Notes: generated from the letters alone by a model not told the origin. Positions 33,601 through 45,366 are shown, numbered from the stretch's first letter. The stretch is 64,000 bases of DNA from Procambarus clarkii (GCF_040958095.1 NC_091217.1:12084715-12148714); one strand, 5' to 3'. Numbers and translations are program-made.

Positions 33601-33744
33601 TCCCAAACCACCCCACAAGGCCCTCTCCCCCCCCCCCTCATCCCTGGCCACACGCCCCATTATCAAGGCCACACGCATATAGCTGCTACACTCTCACGAA
33701 CGTCCACAACAGTCTCAGTGATCAATGTTGTTAGGAGTTACCAC

Positions 33745-35380
33745 TGACACTGTTGGCCCGGTCACTGCCCCCTGCTGCTGTGGTCACCACTGTTGGCCCG
33801 GTCACTGCCCCCTGCTGCTGTGGTCACCACTGTTGGCCCGGTCACTGCCCCCTGCTGCTGTGGTCACCACTGTTGGCCCGGTCACTGCCCCCTGCTGCTG
33901 TGGTCACCACTGTTGGCCCGGTCACTGCCCCCTGCTGCTGTGGTCACCATTGTTGGCCCGGTCACTGCCCCCTGCTGCTGTGGTCACCACTGTTGGCCCG
34001 GTCACTGTCCCCTGCTGCTGTGGTCACCACTGTTGGCCCGGTCACTGCCCCCTGCTGCTGTGGTCACCACTGTTGGCCCGGTCACTGCCCCCTGCTACTG
34101 TGGTCACCACTGTTGGCCCGGTCACTGCCCCCTGCTGCTGTGGTCACCACTGTTGGCCCGGTCACTGCCCCCTGCTGCTGTGGTCACCACTGTTGGCCCG
34201 GTCACTGCCCCCTGCTGCTGTGGTCACCACTGTTGGCCCGGTCACTGCCTCCTGCTGCTGTGGTCACCACTGTTGGCCCGGTCACTGCCCCCTGCTGCTG
34301 TGGTCACCACTGTTGGCCCGGTCACTGTCCCCTGCTGCTGTGGTCACCATTGTTGGCCCGGTCACTGTCCCCTGCTGCTGTGGTCACCACTGTTGGCCCG
34401 GTCACTGCCCCCTGCTGCTGTGGTCACCATTGTTGGCCCGGTCACTGCCCCCTGCTGCTGTGGTCACCACTGTTGGCCCGGTCACTGCCCCCTGCTGCTG
34501 TGGTCACCACTGTTGGCCCGGTCACTGTCCCCTGCTGCTGTGGTCACCACTGTTGGCCCGGTCACTGCTCCCTGCTGCTGTGGTCACCATTGTTGGCCCG
34601 GTCACTGCCCCCTGCTGCTGTGGTCACCACTGTTGGCCCGGTCACTGCTCCCTGCTGCTGTGGTCACCACTGTTGGCCCGGTCAATGTCCCCTGCTGCTG
34701 TGGTCACCACTGTTGGCCCAGTCACTGCCCCCTGCTGCTATGGTCACCACTGTTGGCCCGGTCACTGCTCCCTGCTGCTGTGGTCACCACTGTTGGCCCG
34801 GTCACTGCCCCCTGCTGCTGTGGTCACCACTGTTGGCCCAGTCACTGCCCCCTGCTGCTGTGGTCACCACTGTTGGCCCGGTCACTGCCCCCTGCTGCTG
34901 TGGTCACCACTGTTGGCCCAGTCACTGCCCCCTGCTGCTGTGGTCACCACTGTTGGCCCGGTCACTGCTCCCTGCTGCTGTGGTCACCACTGTTGGCCCG
35001 GTCACTGCCCCCTGCTGCTGTGGTCACCACTGTTGGCCCGGTCACTGCCCCCTGCTGCTGTGGTCACCACTGTTGGCCCGGTCACTGCCCCCTGCTGCTG
35101 TGGTCACCACTGTTGGCCCGGTCACTGCCCCCTGCTGCTGTGGTCACCACTGTTGGCCCGGTCACTGGCCCCTGCTACTGTGGTCACCACTGTTGGCCCG
35201 GTCACTGCCCCCTGCTGCTGTGGTCACCACTGTTGGCCCGGTCACTGCCCCCTGCTGCTGTGGTCACCACTGTTGGCCCGGTCACTGGCCCCTGCTACTG
35301 TGGTCACCACTGTTGGCCCGGTCACTGGCCCCTGCTACTGTGGTCACCACTGTTGGCCCGGTCACTGCCCCCTGCGGTGA
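33745..35380. repeat. 40-bp minisatellite, about 41 copies
   Basis: The unit is CACTGTTGGCCCGGTCACTG followed by CCCCCTGCTGCTGTGGTCAC. Nearly all differences are C-to-T or G-to-A. Three plus-strand frames of 551-573 codons run through the array because 40-base units contain no stop in any forward frame. They are not genes. Confidence 0.97.
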
Positions 35381-35614
35381 CCTGGCCAGCAGGGGGCAGT
35401 GCCACCTGCGATATTATACTATATACATATGTGATATTATATTATGTACATATGTAAGAAGTATATATAGTTAAGAAGTACACGTCGTGACGGTATGGTT
35501 TAAGTGTTGATTACCCCCCCCCATTCTTCTTGGACTGACCATTACTGCAGTTCTGAATAACTTTGCTACGACACTTTACACACAGTAAGTTCAGTAGAAC
35601 TTCGGTTTCAACTC

Positions 35615-35705
35615 TTTTGACCATGTCGTAGCTCAGTCGATTAAGGCAGCATCTGGGATGCTCCCGGACGTAGGTTCGAATCCTCGTCACGGCCCTTGTG
35701 GATTT
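35615..35705 (+). mobile_element. tRNA-derived SINE
   Basis: The head carries an A-box-like TCGTAGCTCAGTCGATTAAG and a B-box GTTCGAATCC. It is followed by the non-tRNA GGCCCTTGTGGATTTGTTTG. The same family occurs as an inverted pair at 63537-63705. Confidence 0.75.
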
Positions 35706-35814
35706 GTTTGTTTGCTATGACTCTGGGTGGGATCTGGTAACTTGAGGTACTGAGGCCCCATAGAAAGTTTGAGTTAAAAGAACCCGGTTACTGGCTAACT
35801 GAGGTACTACAGGT

Positions 35815-36420
35815 GGCTAAATGATGTACTTAGCATATATAAGGTCTTTGATAGACTATCATGTACCAGCTTTAGTCCTGCAAAATGGCAAAAGTATTGA
35901 TAGACTGGAAAAAATGCAAAATGAAGCACTCAGAATTATACTTGGTTTTCTTATAACTACTAAAGTTCTCAACATGCGGAAAGAATTAAATATACTTAGC
36001 ATTCGAGACAGAATATTTGAAATTAATCTTATGATGGGACTAAAGCTTCTGCGTGATAACAAAAACATTGTCAGTTGCACTGTTAGAACACATACGAAAT
36101 GGAACCAGCGAGTCTAAATGGATTCAAAGAACAGCCACTCATATTAAAATGATGGGACTGCACGATGTCTATACAGATGAAAGAGTACAGCACTTCCTTC
36201 CACCCTGGCAGATAGTAGAGCCATTTAGAGATAAATCTAAGCTCACGCTGTATGATATGGCAACCTATTTTATTACCATGGATAAATTACCTGAAATCCT
36301 TGCACTGTATCCACATTTCGCTTCCAGTAGATAAACGACATATGAGATTAAGAAACAAGTAGTGTATTATGAAGACTTAATAATAAACAGAAACTACCCT
36401 ATGACTCTGTAATGTCTTCA
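35815..36420 (+). pseudogene. Non-LTR retrotransposon RT C-terminal fragment
   Basis: The first frame (35821-36117) shows IRSLIDYHVPAL, then DRLEKMQNEALRIILG, typical of the region after the RT palm in RNase H-bearing LINEs. The second frame, shifted near 36080, continues with HIKMMGLHD and FLPPWQ. The whole is a frameshifted fragment without palm or endonuclease. It is not the same family as the CR1-like copies. Confidence 0.7.
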
Positions 36421-37078
36421 CTGCTCAAACAATTGTGTATTAGCGATAAGACCTAACATGTATGTATAATGACTAACTGTTAATATATAGCCCTTGAAAT
36501 AGAACACTCTCTGTAACTAGCTGACAGTGTAGTTATAAGGTGTGATGGGTAGATAAAACTGTTTATGCAATAATCTAAGATGAGGTCTGATTAAGACCAT
36601 TTGTGCCCTCTGTAATGCTTTTTGCGCTACCGCTCACAGGATGGGTATGGGGTGCATAATAAACTAGCCGCTTCCAGCGACAACAATAAAAAACATTGAG
36701 GCCACAACACTGTGAGAGAAAATGTTCGAGAGTGAATGTGAAAGAATGAGGCATTGAGAGACAAGACACTTTTCTGCAAGAAGTGCCGGACCAACCGGGC
36801 TGTAGTGGGCATGTGGAGCTGTGCGGGCCGCTCCAAGCAACAGCCTGTTGGACCAAGCTCTCACAAGTCAAGCCCGGGCAATGGATGTAGAACTCCCGTA
36901 ACTTCATCCAGGTACAATCCAGATACGTCACACAAGAACTGGGTCTCCGTGGCTGAACAGGCTCACAAGGCATATTGTTTCCTCCCCCGTTGTTGGGAAC
37001 AACAATTAGGGTTATCAAGGTGTCCAGGTGCCAGTTGAGTGATCTTACCGCAGGAAGTTCCCGCCACAATTGCCTATC
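36421..37078. other. Region with no supported gene
   Basis: No motif, tRNA or repeat unit I can name. Short open frames overlap on both strands without support. Confidence 0.55.
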
Positions 37079-37330
37079 TTCTTGAGGTTATCTTGAGATG
37101 ATTACGGGGCATAGCGTCCCCGCGGCCCGGTCCTCGACCAACCTCCTTTTTGTTACACATCCCCCAAGAAGCAGCCCGTAGCAGCTGTCCAACTCCCAGG
37201 TACCTATTTACTGCTAGGTTAACAGGTACATCAGGGTGAAAGAAACTCTGGTCATTTGTTTCCGCCTCCAAATGGGCAAACTCCAAACTCCAGGGCCACT
37301 GTTTACTGCTAGGTGAACAAAGGCACCAGG
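37079..37330 (-). mobile_element. SINE with conserved 3' domain
   Basis: The 3' domain (37079-37140) matches 2229-2290. It is preceded on the minus strand by the CTAGCAGTAAATAGGTACC and AAACAAATGACCAGAG-like body also seen near 39115-39180. The tRNA head is missing or replaced. Confidence 0.7.
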
Positions 37331-38312
37331 AGAATTGAAACGTACCCAACCGTCTCTGTCCTACCACGTGAATCAAATGAATGACTCTTGGTTATACATC
37401 AACGACGTGAGTACATGCTCACCCACTCTAAAATTTGTTCCTTTACAGATTGTCCAACTCCAGCAGAACGGCAAGAATATTTTGCATATTTATTTTTCCC
37501 CCTCTCCCATTCCCTGCAACTCTTCCTTCCTCTCTCTCCTTCTCCCTCTTCTTCCCTTCCTTCCTCCCTCTTCCGTGTTATGAGTGCTGACAAGTATATC
37601 TTAGAACAATTACTAGTGTTAGTGGTAGGTCTAGAATCTGCTCTGAGAAAGTTTATAAACCCGTCCACCAGATCACCAGAGCACCTCAAGACGCCACATC
37701 ATAATCTCAGCCTCAGCGTGTAGTGACGCTCAACATTTACACCACCTTTAAAACCTGCGTAATTTTTTTTTTAAAGGAATTCCCGCTGGGAGAACTATTA
37801 GATGGAACTCGAAGAATTTTTCAATACACTAAAAATGAATAACTGGACAGTTAACAGCCAGCAAGAACATGCCACTTCCTCCAACCCCCCCTTCCCCAGG
37901 ATAGTACTCTACCCCTCCTCCCCCGTCCCTAGGAAAGTACTCTACTCGCGCTCCAATAAGCCTCCAATAAAGCTGCACTGCCAGATCTTGGCGACAAAGC
38001 ACAGATCAATGAACTTTTTAGTCAAGTAAATATTTCCCTTCCTTGTGAGACGCGCTGGTAAACACAAGACGTCTCACCCCCCCCCCCCCCTCACGCGGCC
38101 TCCTCCAGGCTGCAGCTGGCCACCCAACCCTCTTCCTCTCAGTGGGGCAGATATCACATTCTTGATCCTCAACTTGTCAACTCTTCCTGTCCAGACAGAC
38201 ACGTGCAGGTAAAGTAATAGTGCCCCCTCAGGTCTGGCGGTAAGTTATTATAAGCCTCCTGCGTTGGTCACACATTTGACAGCAGTGAAAAAAAAACAGC
38301 TTCGAGGCAATG
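37331..38312. other. Region with no supported gene
   Basis: Pyrimidine-rich tracts (37495-37570) and a C-run (38080-38092) are the only notable features. Confidence 0.55.
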
Positions 38313-38395
38313 CACAATTACTACGGGCTCACCATAGCCCGTGCTGCTTGGAACTTTGTTCCGGGTAGCGGATCTTTAACAACAACAACAATGCA
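38313..38395 (+). mobile_element. Short SINE-like repeat
   Basis: The sequence GGGCTCACCATAGCCCGTGC forms a hairpin and leads to an ACAACAACAACAA tail. It resembles a repeat I recall from crayfish sequences; no second copy occurs in this window. Confidence 0.45.
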
Positions 38396-38789
38396 CAATT
38401 GGTGGTGGTGGAGAGAGGATCCGATCATCTCAAGTCACTAGTCACCAACACATTACGACCACCACTAGAGTACGACCTTCCCGCGCTACTACGACCATCC
38501 TATCTGAAGGCTACACTATGGTCGTTATAGTACGACCACCCATGGCATCACTCACGATCTCCACATATTGCTACGACTCCCTCATTATTAACATAATTGC
38601 GTCACGACTGTCCTTTGTTTATGTCAGCACCAGAATATAACTCCCACCACAGTAAGGACCATCCACTGTTGCCACGACTACCACCTACCTACCATAAACA
38701 AGGCAACATGTTCTTGGCACACTGTATCACCCTCCGAAAGTCCCATTAGACCAGGAGAGGTGTGTATATGTGCGCGCGCACATATACAC

Positions 38790-39035
38790 ATTAACCCGAC
38801 ATTAGAAAGAATTTCTTCAGTGTCAGAGTAGTTAGCAAATGGAAAGGCAGTGACGTGGTGGAGGCTGACTCCATACACAGCTTCAAGTGTAGATTTGATA
38901 GACCCCAGCAGGCTTAATTTAAGAATTTGTACACCAGTTGATTGACAGTTGACGAAAGCGGGTTGAGGACAGTTGATAGGTGGGACCAAAGAGCCAGAAC
39001 TCAACCCCGGTAAGCACAACTAGGTGAGTACACAC
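38790..39035 (+). mobile_element. CR1-like LINE 3' end
   Basis: This matches the tails at 60-290 and 52690-52895: the GTCAGAGTAGTTAGCAAATG protein-end block, then the AGCCAGAACTCAACCCC and AAGCACAACTAGGTGAGTAC tail. Confidence 0.75.
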
Positions 39036-39240
39036 ATAGAGTCCGGGCCTCGCGGCTGAGTAGACAGCGCTCTGGGGTCGTAGTCCGAAGGGCCTGGGTT
39101 CGATCTCCGGCAGAAACAAATGGCCAGCGTTTCTTTCACTATGGTGTCCCTGTTCACCTAGCAGTAAAAAGGTACGTGGGCGTTTACAGCTGCTACGTGC
39201 TGCTTCCTGGGAATGTGTGTGTGTGCGTGTGTAAGAGAAA
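39036..39240 (+). mobile_element. tRNA-derived SINE
   Basis: The tRNA-like head has B-box GGTTCGATCTC near 39099. The body includes AACAAATGGCCAGCGTTTCT and CCTGTTCACCTAGCAGTAAA. It follows directly on the LINE tail, as the SINE at 291 does. Confidence 0.7.
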
Positions 39241-40039
39241 TATATGTAGCAGACATACTAGAGAAAAAATCAATTGAAAGTTAGAAAGGAGGGGTCCAAG
39301 AGCTTATAACTCAATTCTGCAGATACAAAAAAGTAAATACACACATAGACACATGTGAACCACAAACAAGTTTTTCTCCAGAGGAATATGACACAAAAAT
39401 GTCAGAAGAAATGGAAGGGGAAGCCCGTACCCTTCAGCTGGATCACCCTTACCAACCACAAGAGAAGCATAAATAATCCCTATCCTACCCCCTCACATCT
39501 ACCCAATACTCATGTATTCAGTCCCCACCCTACTCTCCTAATCTCTCCCTACCTTCTCTCTGCACCTGTCCAACAACCTCACCCTCAAATTCCTTATGCA
39601 AGAAAAAGTCAGATTCAATTCCCCTTGCCCGAAATCCTCTCCAAACCTTTTCCGCCCACTTACCACTCACTCTCAGCCCTCACTATTCTCCTAGACAGAA
39701 ATCGTGGAGATGGAGGACGAGGGAGCTTGCAAGTGAAGATGCAAAGAAGTGAAAGGTAAGGAAGGAGGGGAGGGTAAGTGGGGCTGTTGATGAGGAAGGA
39801 ATGGATATTCAATGAGCTGTCAATACTAGGGGAAGTGAATGACTTAGTGACTATATAACAGGAGCCGTAACAATGGTAGGGGGAGGGGGGGGGAGGCTAT
39901 GATAGCAGCAGCATGATATACGATCTTTCATAACCCGACAAAAGACCCAGGCCGGCGTACGACAAAAATAGCAGGGCAGTTATTATTTCCCTGGTAATTA
40001 GAGCTTCCTCAGGTGCAAACAGTAATGCGTCCCGACTCT
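39241..40039. other. LINE tail fragment and sequence with no supported gene
   Basis: A LINE-tail-like fragment (AGGAGGGGTCCAAGAGCTTA) lies near 39285-39345. The rest is unremarkable. A 134-codon frame at 39355-39759 has no motif. Confidence 0.5.
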
Positions 40040-42745
40040 TTAACATAGAGGACTTCAACCATGGTAAGATAGCTCACAGGAATAGGGAACCCCGTGGGGC
40101 GCCGATACATACCTTGGTTACCTTGAGGTTACCTTGAGGTGCTTCCGGGGCTTAGTGTCCCCGCGGCCCGGTCGTCGACCAGGCCTCCTGGTTGCTGGAC
40201 TGATCAACCAGGCTGTTAGACGCGGCTGCTCGCAGCCTGACGTATGAGTCACAGCCTGGTTGATCAGGATCAACTCCGTCTACATGCGGAGTTTATTCAT
40301 GGAAGTAGCAATGAAAATCTTCCGGGCCCAACATGTCATTGGACCCACCGAAATATGAGGGGTAATGATGAACCAGAAATACTTTGCCTGATATTCACAT
40401 TGAGTCACACATAACAAAGTCAACTTCGAGCTCCTTTTTGGAATGAGTGACCATAAGAACGTAAGAATAAAGGTAACTACAGAAGGCCTCTTGGCCCATA
40501 CGAGGCAGCTCCTAGTTATAACACCCAATCCCACTCATATATATTACCAACCCTAATGAAGAAATACATCCCGTGTAATAATCATAATAATCCCTTGTAA
40601 TAATCCCGTGTAGTAATCACAGTGTAATGGTATTTGAGTATCTCGTGGAAATAGGGATGTAATGCTTAGGGGAAAACCAGGAAGTAAGAGACTGGTATAT
40701 GGAAGAGGAAAGTATGGGGAAATCAGACTGCCAAGAATACCATAGGAAGTAGAACTCCGAGAAAAATATACACAAGAAGTTATGACCTTTTTCAACGAGA
40801 AATGCTGGAAAGTGCCTGACAAATTTGCCTCCGCCCAAAAGGAAGACAATGAAAGATATAGAACTAACCCATAGTTTATCCAAGGATATAAAGAAGCAAA
40901 GCACGTGGCATGGGCATTGAAAACTACAAGAACACAGGAACAACAGAGAACAGAGGGCCAGGAATGAGTACCAATTGAGAAGTGAAACAGGAAAACTACT
41001 TGTAAACGACACTGCAGATAGATCAAAGATCCCAACCCAAGCTGTTTCACAGCTACATCAGGAGGAAACAATAGTTACAGAACACGTAATGATTCTGAGA
41101 ATAGGAGAGGACTTATTAAATGAGAACGACTATGAAATGTGTGAAGAACTCAGCAAGACTCCAGGATACCGTCACAGTAGAGACAGGAGACGTCTCTGAC
41201 CTGAGGGGGATAGAATTACATCAAGAAGTACTGGAGAACTTAGAGACAACCTGAGGTGCAGTAAGAAGACACCTGCTGGAGCGGACGTGACTAATGCTAT
41301 GCCACCATATAAGATATCACTGGATGCTAGTAGACGGATCAGAAGCCTTGGGCTACCTACTTACTTTGATATATAACAAGTCATTAGAAACAGGCAAACT
41401 GTCAAAGTTTGAAGACAACCAAAGTAGCGACAATATATAAAAAGGAAAATACAAGAAGCATTAAGGTGCAGGTCAGTGCATCCAACATGATGGGGAGTAC
41501 CACAAGAAAGAGGCCAATAGTACATCTTGAGAGAAGAGCTTTGACAACACAACATCAGCATGGGTGTCTGCCTCAGACTTGATAAAGAGTTCTATAACTG
41601 GATCACCAAGATGAGACAAAATAGAGAAGGGTTAGCAGATTGTATATTTTTGGACTATCCGAAGGTTTCAACATAGTACCCAAAAGGAAACTAGTACACA
41701 AAATGAAGAAAGAGAGAGGAGTGAGAGGGAATGTGATCCAGTGGATAAAGGAGTGAGTGAGACCACAGAGTGGCGGGATGTTATCTAGCATCAGGATGCC
41801 AGGGGCATCCCACACGGCTCTGTACCGGAGCCAATCATATTCCTAATCAAAGTGAACGACTTACCAGTCGGGATAAATTCCTTCCTGACAATGTTCCATG
41901 ATGATCCCCAAAAAGATGAAGAGGGTAACTACGACAGAAGACTACGAGAAACTAAAGCATGCTCTTGACGCAGTTAAAGAATGGTTTGGCAAGTGCTACA
42001 AAAGTTTATTTCAAGCAAGTGCACAGTAATAAAATTGGATGCTGGAAATAGGCCAGATCAAGGGTATTACGTTAGAACGGAAACCTTTATGACAGAGAAG
42101 GATACTTGGGGTTGACATAACACCGAACCTATCCAACATCAAATGACTACCAACAGATACAAATGCAAGGTTGTCCAATATAAGAACAACCTTAAAGAAT
42201 GTGAACAATGAGACGTTCAGAACCTTGTATACCATACATGTGAGACCAGGTCTGTAATATGCGGCAACAGCACGAAGGCCTGTCTCCTTAAGGACAAAAC
42301 GAAATTGGAGAAAGTTCGGAGGTCTGCCACCTGACTAGATCCAGAGACGAGAGGTATGAGGTACTAGGAAAGAATGTAGGATTTAAGCCCCACGTCACAG
42401 GAAGAGATGAGATACAAGAGAGATGTGATCACCACATACAGATTACTCAGGGAAATAAGCAGGGCAGACACGACCATAATATTTAAAAGTACATGAATAA
42501 GGGAACACAGATTGAAAGTATCCAAAGGAGCTCAGAGAAATTAGAAGATAAAATTATGTGAGGATAATGAACAAATGGACTGTGTTAAGTAAAGTAATAG
42601 AGGTAAACTCATCACACAGCTTTAAATGTACCGATAGATATTTCAGAGTCGAATAGACGCTAAACCCTATGCACTCATCTATTAAGGATTGTAAGGTGGA
42701 ACCTTACAGCTGTAGCTCATCCCGCCCAAATACAACTAGGAGAGT
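40040..42745 (+). pseudogene. CR1-like LINE, heavily decayed, interrupted by two repeats
   Basis: Traces in order are an endonuclease EDFNHG (about 40050), a VIGPT block (about 40335), a linker like the one at 50960-51110 (about 40870-40970), an RT fingers block near 41430, a DYPKVSTxVPKRK-like palm block near 41655-41695, and a 3' tail at about 42570-42740. Every block is in a different frame, with many stops. Insertions at 40112-40285 and 40455-40565 split the endonuclease portion. It is a dead copy, more diverged than the one at 50930. Confidence 0.65.
40112..40285 (-). mobile_element. SINE-like insertion in LINE
   Basis: Its outer domain TTACCTTGAGGTGCTTCCGG and the TGTCCCCGCGGCCCGGTC block match the 3' domain of the elements at 2229 and 37079. 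The remainder, with the inverted GATCAACCAGGCTG and CAGCCTGGTTGATCA, differs, so it is a separate subfamily. Confidence 0.65.
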
Positions 42746-42903
42746 ACACGCACAAACGTACACAAATGCGTGCGCGCACTCTCACATTTTCTCGGTATTT
42801 TACGATGCACATAAATAAATGTTTTTATAAAACTGTAAAGGAACTTTCCCAAAGTGTTTACAAGGAGAGCCAGGAGACATTCCCTACACGCATGTGGTCA
42901 AGG

Positions 42904-42907
<4 letters not shown>

Positions 42908-42997
<90 letters not shown>
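42908..42997. repeat. (TA)n microsatellite
   Basis: Pure AT run at the outer end of the first inverted Penelope-like structure. Confidence 0.95.
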
Positions 42998-42999
<2 letters not shown>

Positions 43000-43160
43000 T
43001 ATATTTTGGTAGCAGTCTTTCCTGTAGACATATATTATTAAATATGACCGAAAAAGTAAGATTAATAATTCTAACACGAATTTTCTCAATCTTTCGTACA
43101 TTACGCTTCACTGTTGGAGGTAAATCAAAAATCACTTCTCCTAAATTCATTTTTATTTCT

Positions 43161-43213
43161 AGTCTGACGCGACACGGGCGCGTTTCGTAAAACTTATTAC
43201 ATTTTCAAAGACT
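43161..43213 (-). ncRNA. Hammerhead-ribozyme-like fold (left arm copy)
   Basis: Read on the minus strand, this is the same fold described at 43620-43672. It carries the same two changes in the conserved core. Confidence 0.5.
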
Positions 43214-43619
43214 TCACAAATACACAACTGATTAGAACGTATCTCTGATTTTATATCTACATTTGAGTGAGGTGGGAAGGGTGATGTGGCATTAACACAC
43301 GACAGAACAGGAGGGGATATTAATAGGGTATTAAAAGTATCAACACAAGACAGAACAGCCAATTATTGCACAACTATATTCTACCCACCTCAAGACTCCG
43401 CTCCAATATAGAAGCATCAAGAAATATGGACCAATAGGCTTTCTACAAACACTTCTATTCAATACCCATTGTTTCTGTTCTGTCTTGTGTTGATACTTTT
43501 AATACCCTATTAATATCCCCTCCTGTTCTGTCTTGTGTTAATGCCACATCACCCTTCCCACCTCACTCAAATGTAGATATAAAATCAGAGATACGTTCTA
43601 ATCAGTTGTGTATTTGTGA

Positions 43620-43672
43620 AGTCTTTGAAAATGTAATAAGTTTTACGAAACGCGCCCGTGTCGCGTCAGACT
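43620..43672 (+). ncRNA. Hammerhead-ribozyme-like fold with altered core
   Basis: Stem I pairs AGTCT (43620-43624) with AGACT (43668-43672). Stem II pairs GTAA with TTAC around a 6-base loop. GAAA (43647-43650) follows, then stem III ACGCG/CGCGT around a 7-base loop, ending in GTC at 43665-43667, the expected cleavage triplet. The core that should be CUGANGA reads UUGAAAA, with substitutions at positions C3 and G8. Since G8 is catalytic, activity is doubtful. Confidence 0.5.
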
Positions 43673-43793
43673 AGAAATAAAAATGAATTTTGGAGAAGTG
43701 ATTTTTGATTTACCTCCAACAGTGAAGCGTAATGTACGAAAGATTGAGAAAATTCGTGTTAGAATTATTAATCTTACTTTTTCGGTCATATTT

Positions 43794-43798
<5 letters not shown>

Positions 43799-43887
<89 letters not shown>
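43799..43887. repeat. (TA)n microsatellite between the two inverted structures
   Basis: Pure AT run linking the outer ends of two separate inverted structures. Confidence 0.95.
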
Positions 43888-43888
<1 letters not shown>

Positions 43889-43956
43889 TAAGATGAATAG
43901 GAAAACCAGGGATATACTGAACATCTTGTATCAGAATCTTTACTTTAAAAAACATA

Positions 43957-43992
43957 ACGTTTCGAATACTTCTCGTATTCATCATCAGATCT
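43957..43992 (-). ncRNA. Hammerhead ribozyme core (left arm copy)
   Basis: This is the reverse complement of the motif at 45231-45268: CTGATGA, a GAATAC/GTATTC stem, then GAAACGTT. Confidence 0.5.
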
Positions 43993-44460
43993 AAAAGAAA
44001 AAACAGAAATCACAATCAAATAGCTGGTAAACAAAGAACTCATACTGAATATAATTGCCTATCAAAGAAAGGAAAATGCTTAAAAAACAAAACACTTAAG
44101 CGCACTTAAAGTGATCAATACAAATAAAACTTATTAACTGTCACATATATTAAAACTAATTTAAAATCCATTAAACTACAAGATGAAATTAATAACTACT
44201 AAAACAAACCATTCCATTAAACTTACGTGAAGTGATCAGAAGTGAAACTTGATACCTAACACATAGATACTAAACACTATAACAAATATTTATATAATGA
44301 CTACAAATCTACAAAAAATGTATATAAAATACAAACAGAATAAACGACAATTATAAAGTACTAACCAAAATCTTATAAAAAACTCAAATATTAAATAAAA
44401 TTAAATACCAAAAAATGTATTATATATCCTAAATAAAAGATTATATTAATGTACAATGTT

Positions 44461-44662
44461 ACCATTGTCTAAACCAGCATTTTCGGAGATTAGAAACCAT
44501 TGTTATGAGTTTGATCATTCTCTGCTGGAATCTGATTTTAAAATTCTGGACACTTGTATGAATGGCCAGTCAGATTTGAGAGTAATGGAATCCTTATATA
44601 TAAAGGAGCTGCGGCCTCTGTTAAATAGCAACCTTTCAGCTGTTCAATTGTACACTGTATAG
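44461..44662 (+). pseudogene. Penelope-like element, GIY-YIG endonuclease C-terminus
   Basis: About 67 residues include RNHCYEFD, DFKILDTCMNGQSDLRVMES and LYIKELRPLLNS, ending in VQLYTV. The pattern of an IL strand, an ESLYI helix and KPxLN matches the end of the GIY-YIG endonuclease that follows RT in Penelope-like elements. Everything upstream, including the RT, is missing. The stop is followed by the 3' region that is duplicated in the inverted arm. The fragment cannot be functional alone. Confidence 0.6.
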
Positions 44663-45230
44663 TGCACAGTAGGCCCTGTAATTTGATTTTTAGTTTATTT
44701 TGGTAGTTTAATTTTGTTTAGTTTACCATGTCTTTGCCCTTTCTTACTTATTTCAAGTCCTAACATTGTACATTAATATAATCTTTTATTTAGGATATAT
44801 AATACATTTTTTGGTATTTAATTTTATTTAATATTTGAGTTTTTTATAAGATTTTGGTTAGTACTTTATAATTGTCGTTTATTCTGTTTGTATTTTATAT
44901 ACATTTTTTGTAGATTTGTAGACATTATATAAATATTTGTTATAGTGTTTAGTATCTATGTGTTAGGTATCAAGTTTCACTTCTGATCACTTCACGTAAG
45001 TTTAATGGAATGGTTTGTTTTAGTAGTTATTAATTTCATCTTGTAGTTTAATGGATTTTAAATTAGTTTTAATATATGTGACAGTTAATAAGTTTTATTT
45101 GTATTGATCACTTTAAGTGCGCTTAAGTGTTTTGTTTTTTAAGCATTTTCCTTTCTTTGATAGGCAATTATATTCAGTATGAGTTCTTTGTTTACCAGCT
45201 ATTTGATTGTGATTTCTGTTTTTTCTTTTA

Positions 45231-45268
45231 GATCTGATGATGAATACGAGAAGTATTCGAAACGTTAT
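45231..45268 (+). ncRNA. Hammerhead ribozyme core, minimal type I
   Basis: CTGATGA (45234-45240) is followed by a perfect 6-bp stem II, GAATAC/GTATTC (45242-45258) with a GAGAA loop, and GAAA (45259-45262). ACGT then forms only a self-complementary stem III, so cleavage after GTT would need a dimer. Minimal dimeric hammerheads are known in Penelope-like elements. Stem I pairing is weak (two to three base pairs). Confidence 0.5.
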
Positions 45269-45363
45269 GTTTTTTAAAGTAAAGATTCTGATACAAGATG
45301 TTCAGTATATCCCTGGTTTTCCTATTCATCTTAAAATTAAGATTCCTGAAGGGAACATCGATC

Positions 45364-45366
<3 letters not shown>

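Larger units (their letters stand above)
43018..43798. mobile_element. Head-to-head inverted Penelope-like 3' ends, structure 1
   Basis: The segment 43018-43357 is nearly the exact reverse complement of 43475-43798, with about 118 bases of unique sequence between. Each arm's outer end meets a (TA)n run. Each arm holds a hammerhead-like fold. Hammerhead motifs are known in Penelope-like retroelements. Head-to-head partial copies are also known for that group, so I assign it there by inference. No protein domain is left in this copy. Confidence 0.7.
43888..45340. mobile_element. Head-to-head inverted Penelope-like element fragments, structure 2
   Basis: Arms 43888-44460 and 44762-45336 are reverse complements of about 573 bp. 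Between them, on the plus strand, lies the end of a Penelope-like protein. The plus-oriented copy is therefore 5' truncated but longer than the minus-oriented one. Both outer ends contain a hammerhead core and approach (TA)n runs. Confidence 0.78.

Noticed and set aside
33725-35474. Three plus-strand frames of 551-573 codons, Cys/Leu/Pro rich
   Set aside because: Product of a 40-bp tandem array lacking stops; the three frames encode the same repeat out of phase.
35615-35700. tRNA gene
   Set aside because: Only A- and B-box-like segments remain and the same non-tRNA 3' sequence recurs at 63537-63705, so it is a SINE. The same applies at 291, 2226 and 39036.
39355-39759. 134-codon open frame
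   Set aside because: Low-complexity Pro/Ser content without motif; no neighbours or splice context.
43643-43994. Frames with long YIYIYI runs
   Set aside because: They are translated (TA)n microsatellites joined to Penelope-like 3' ends.
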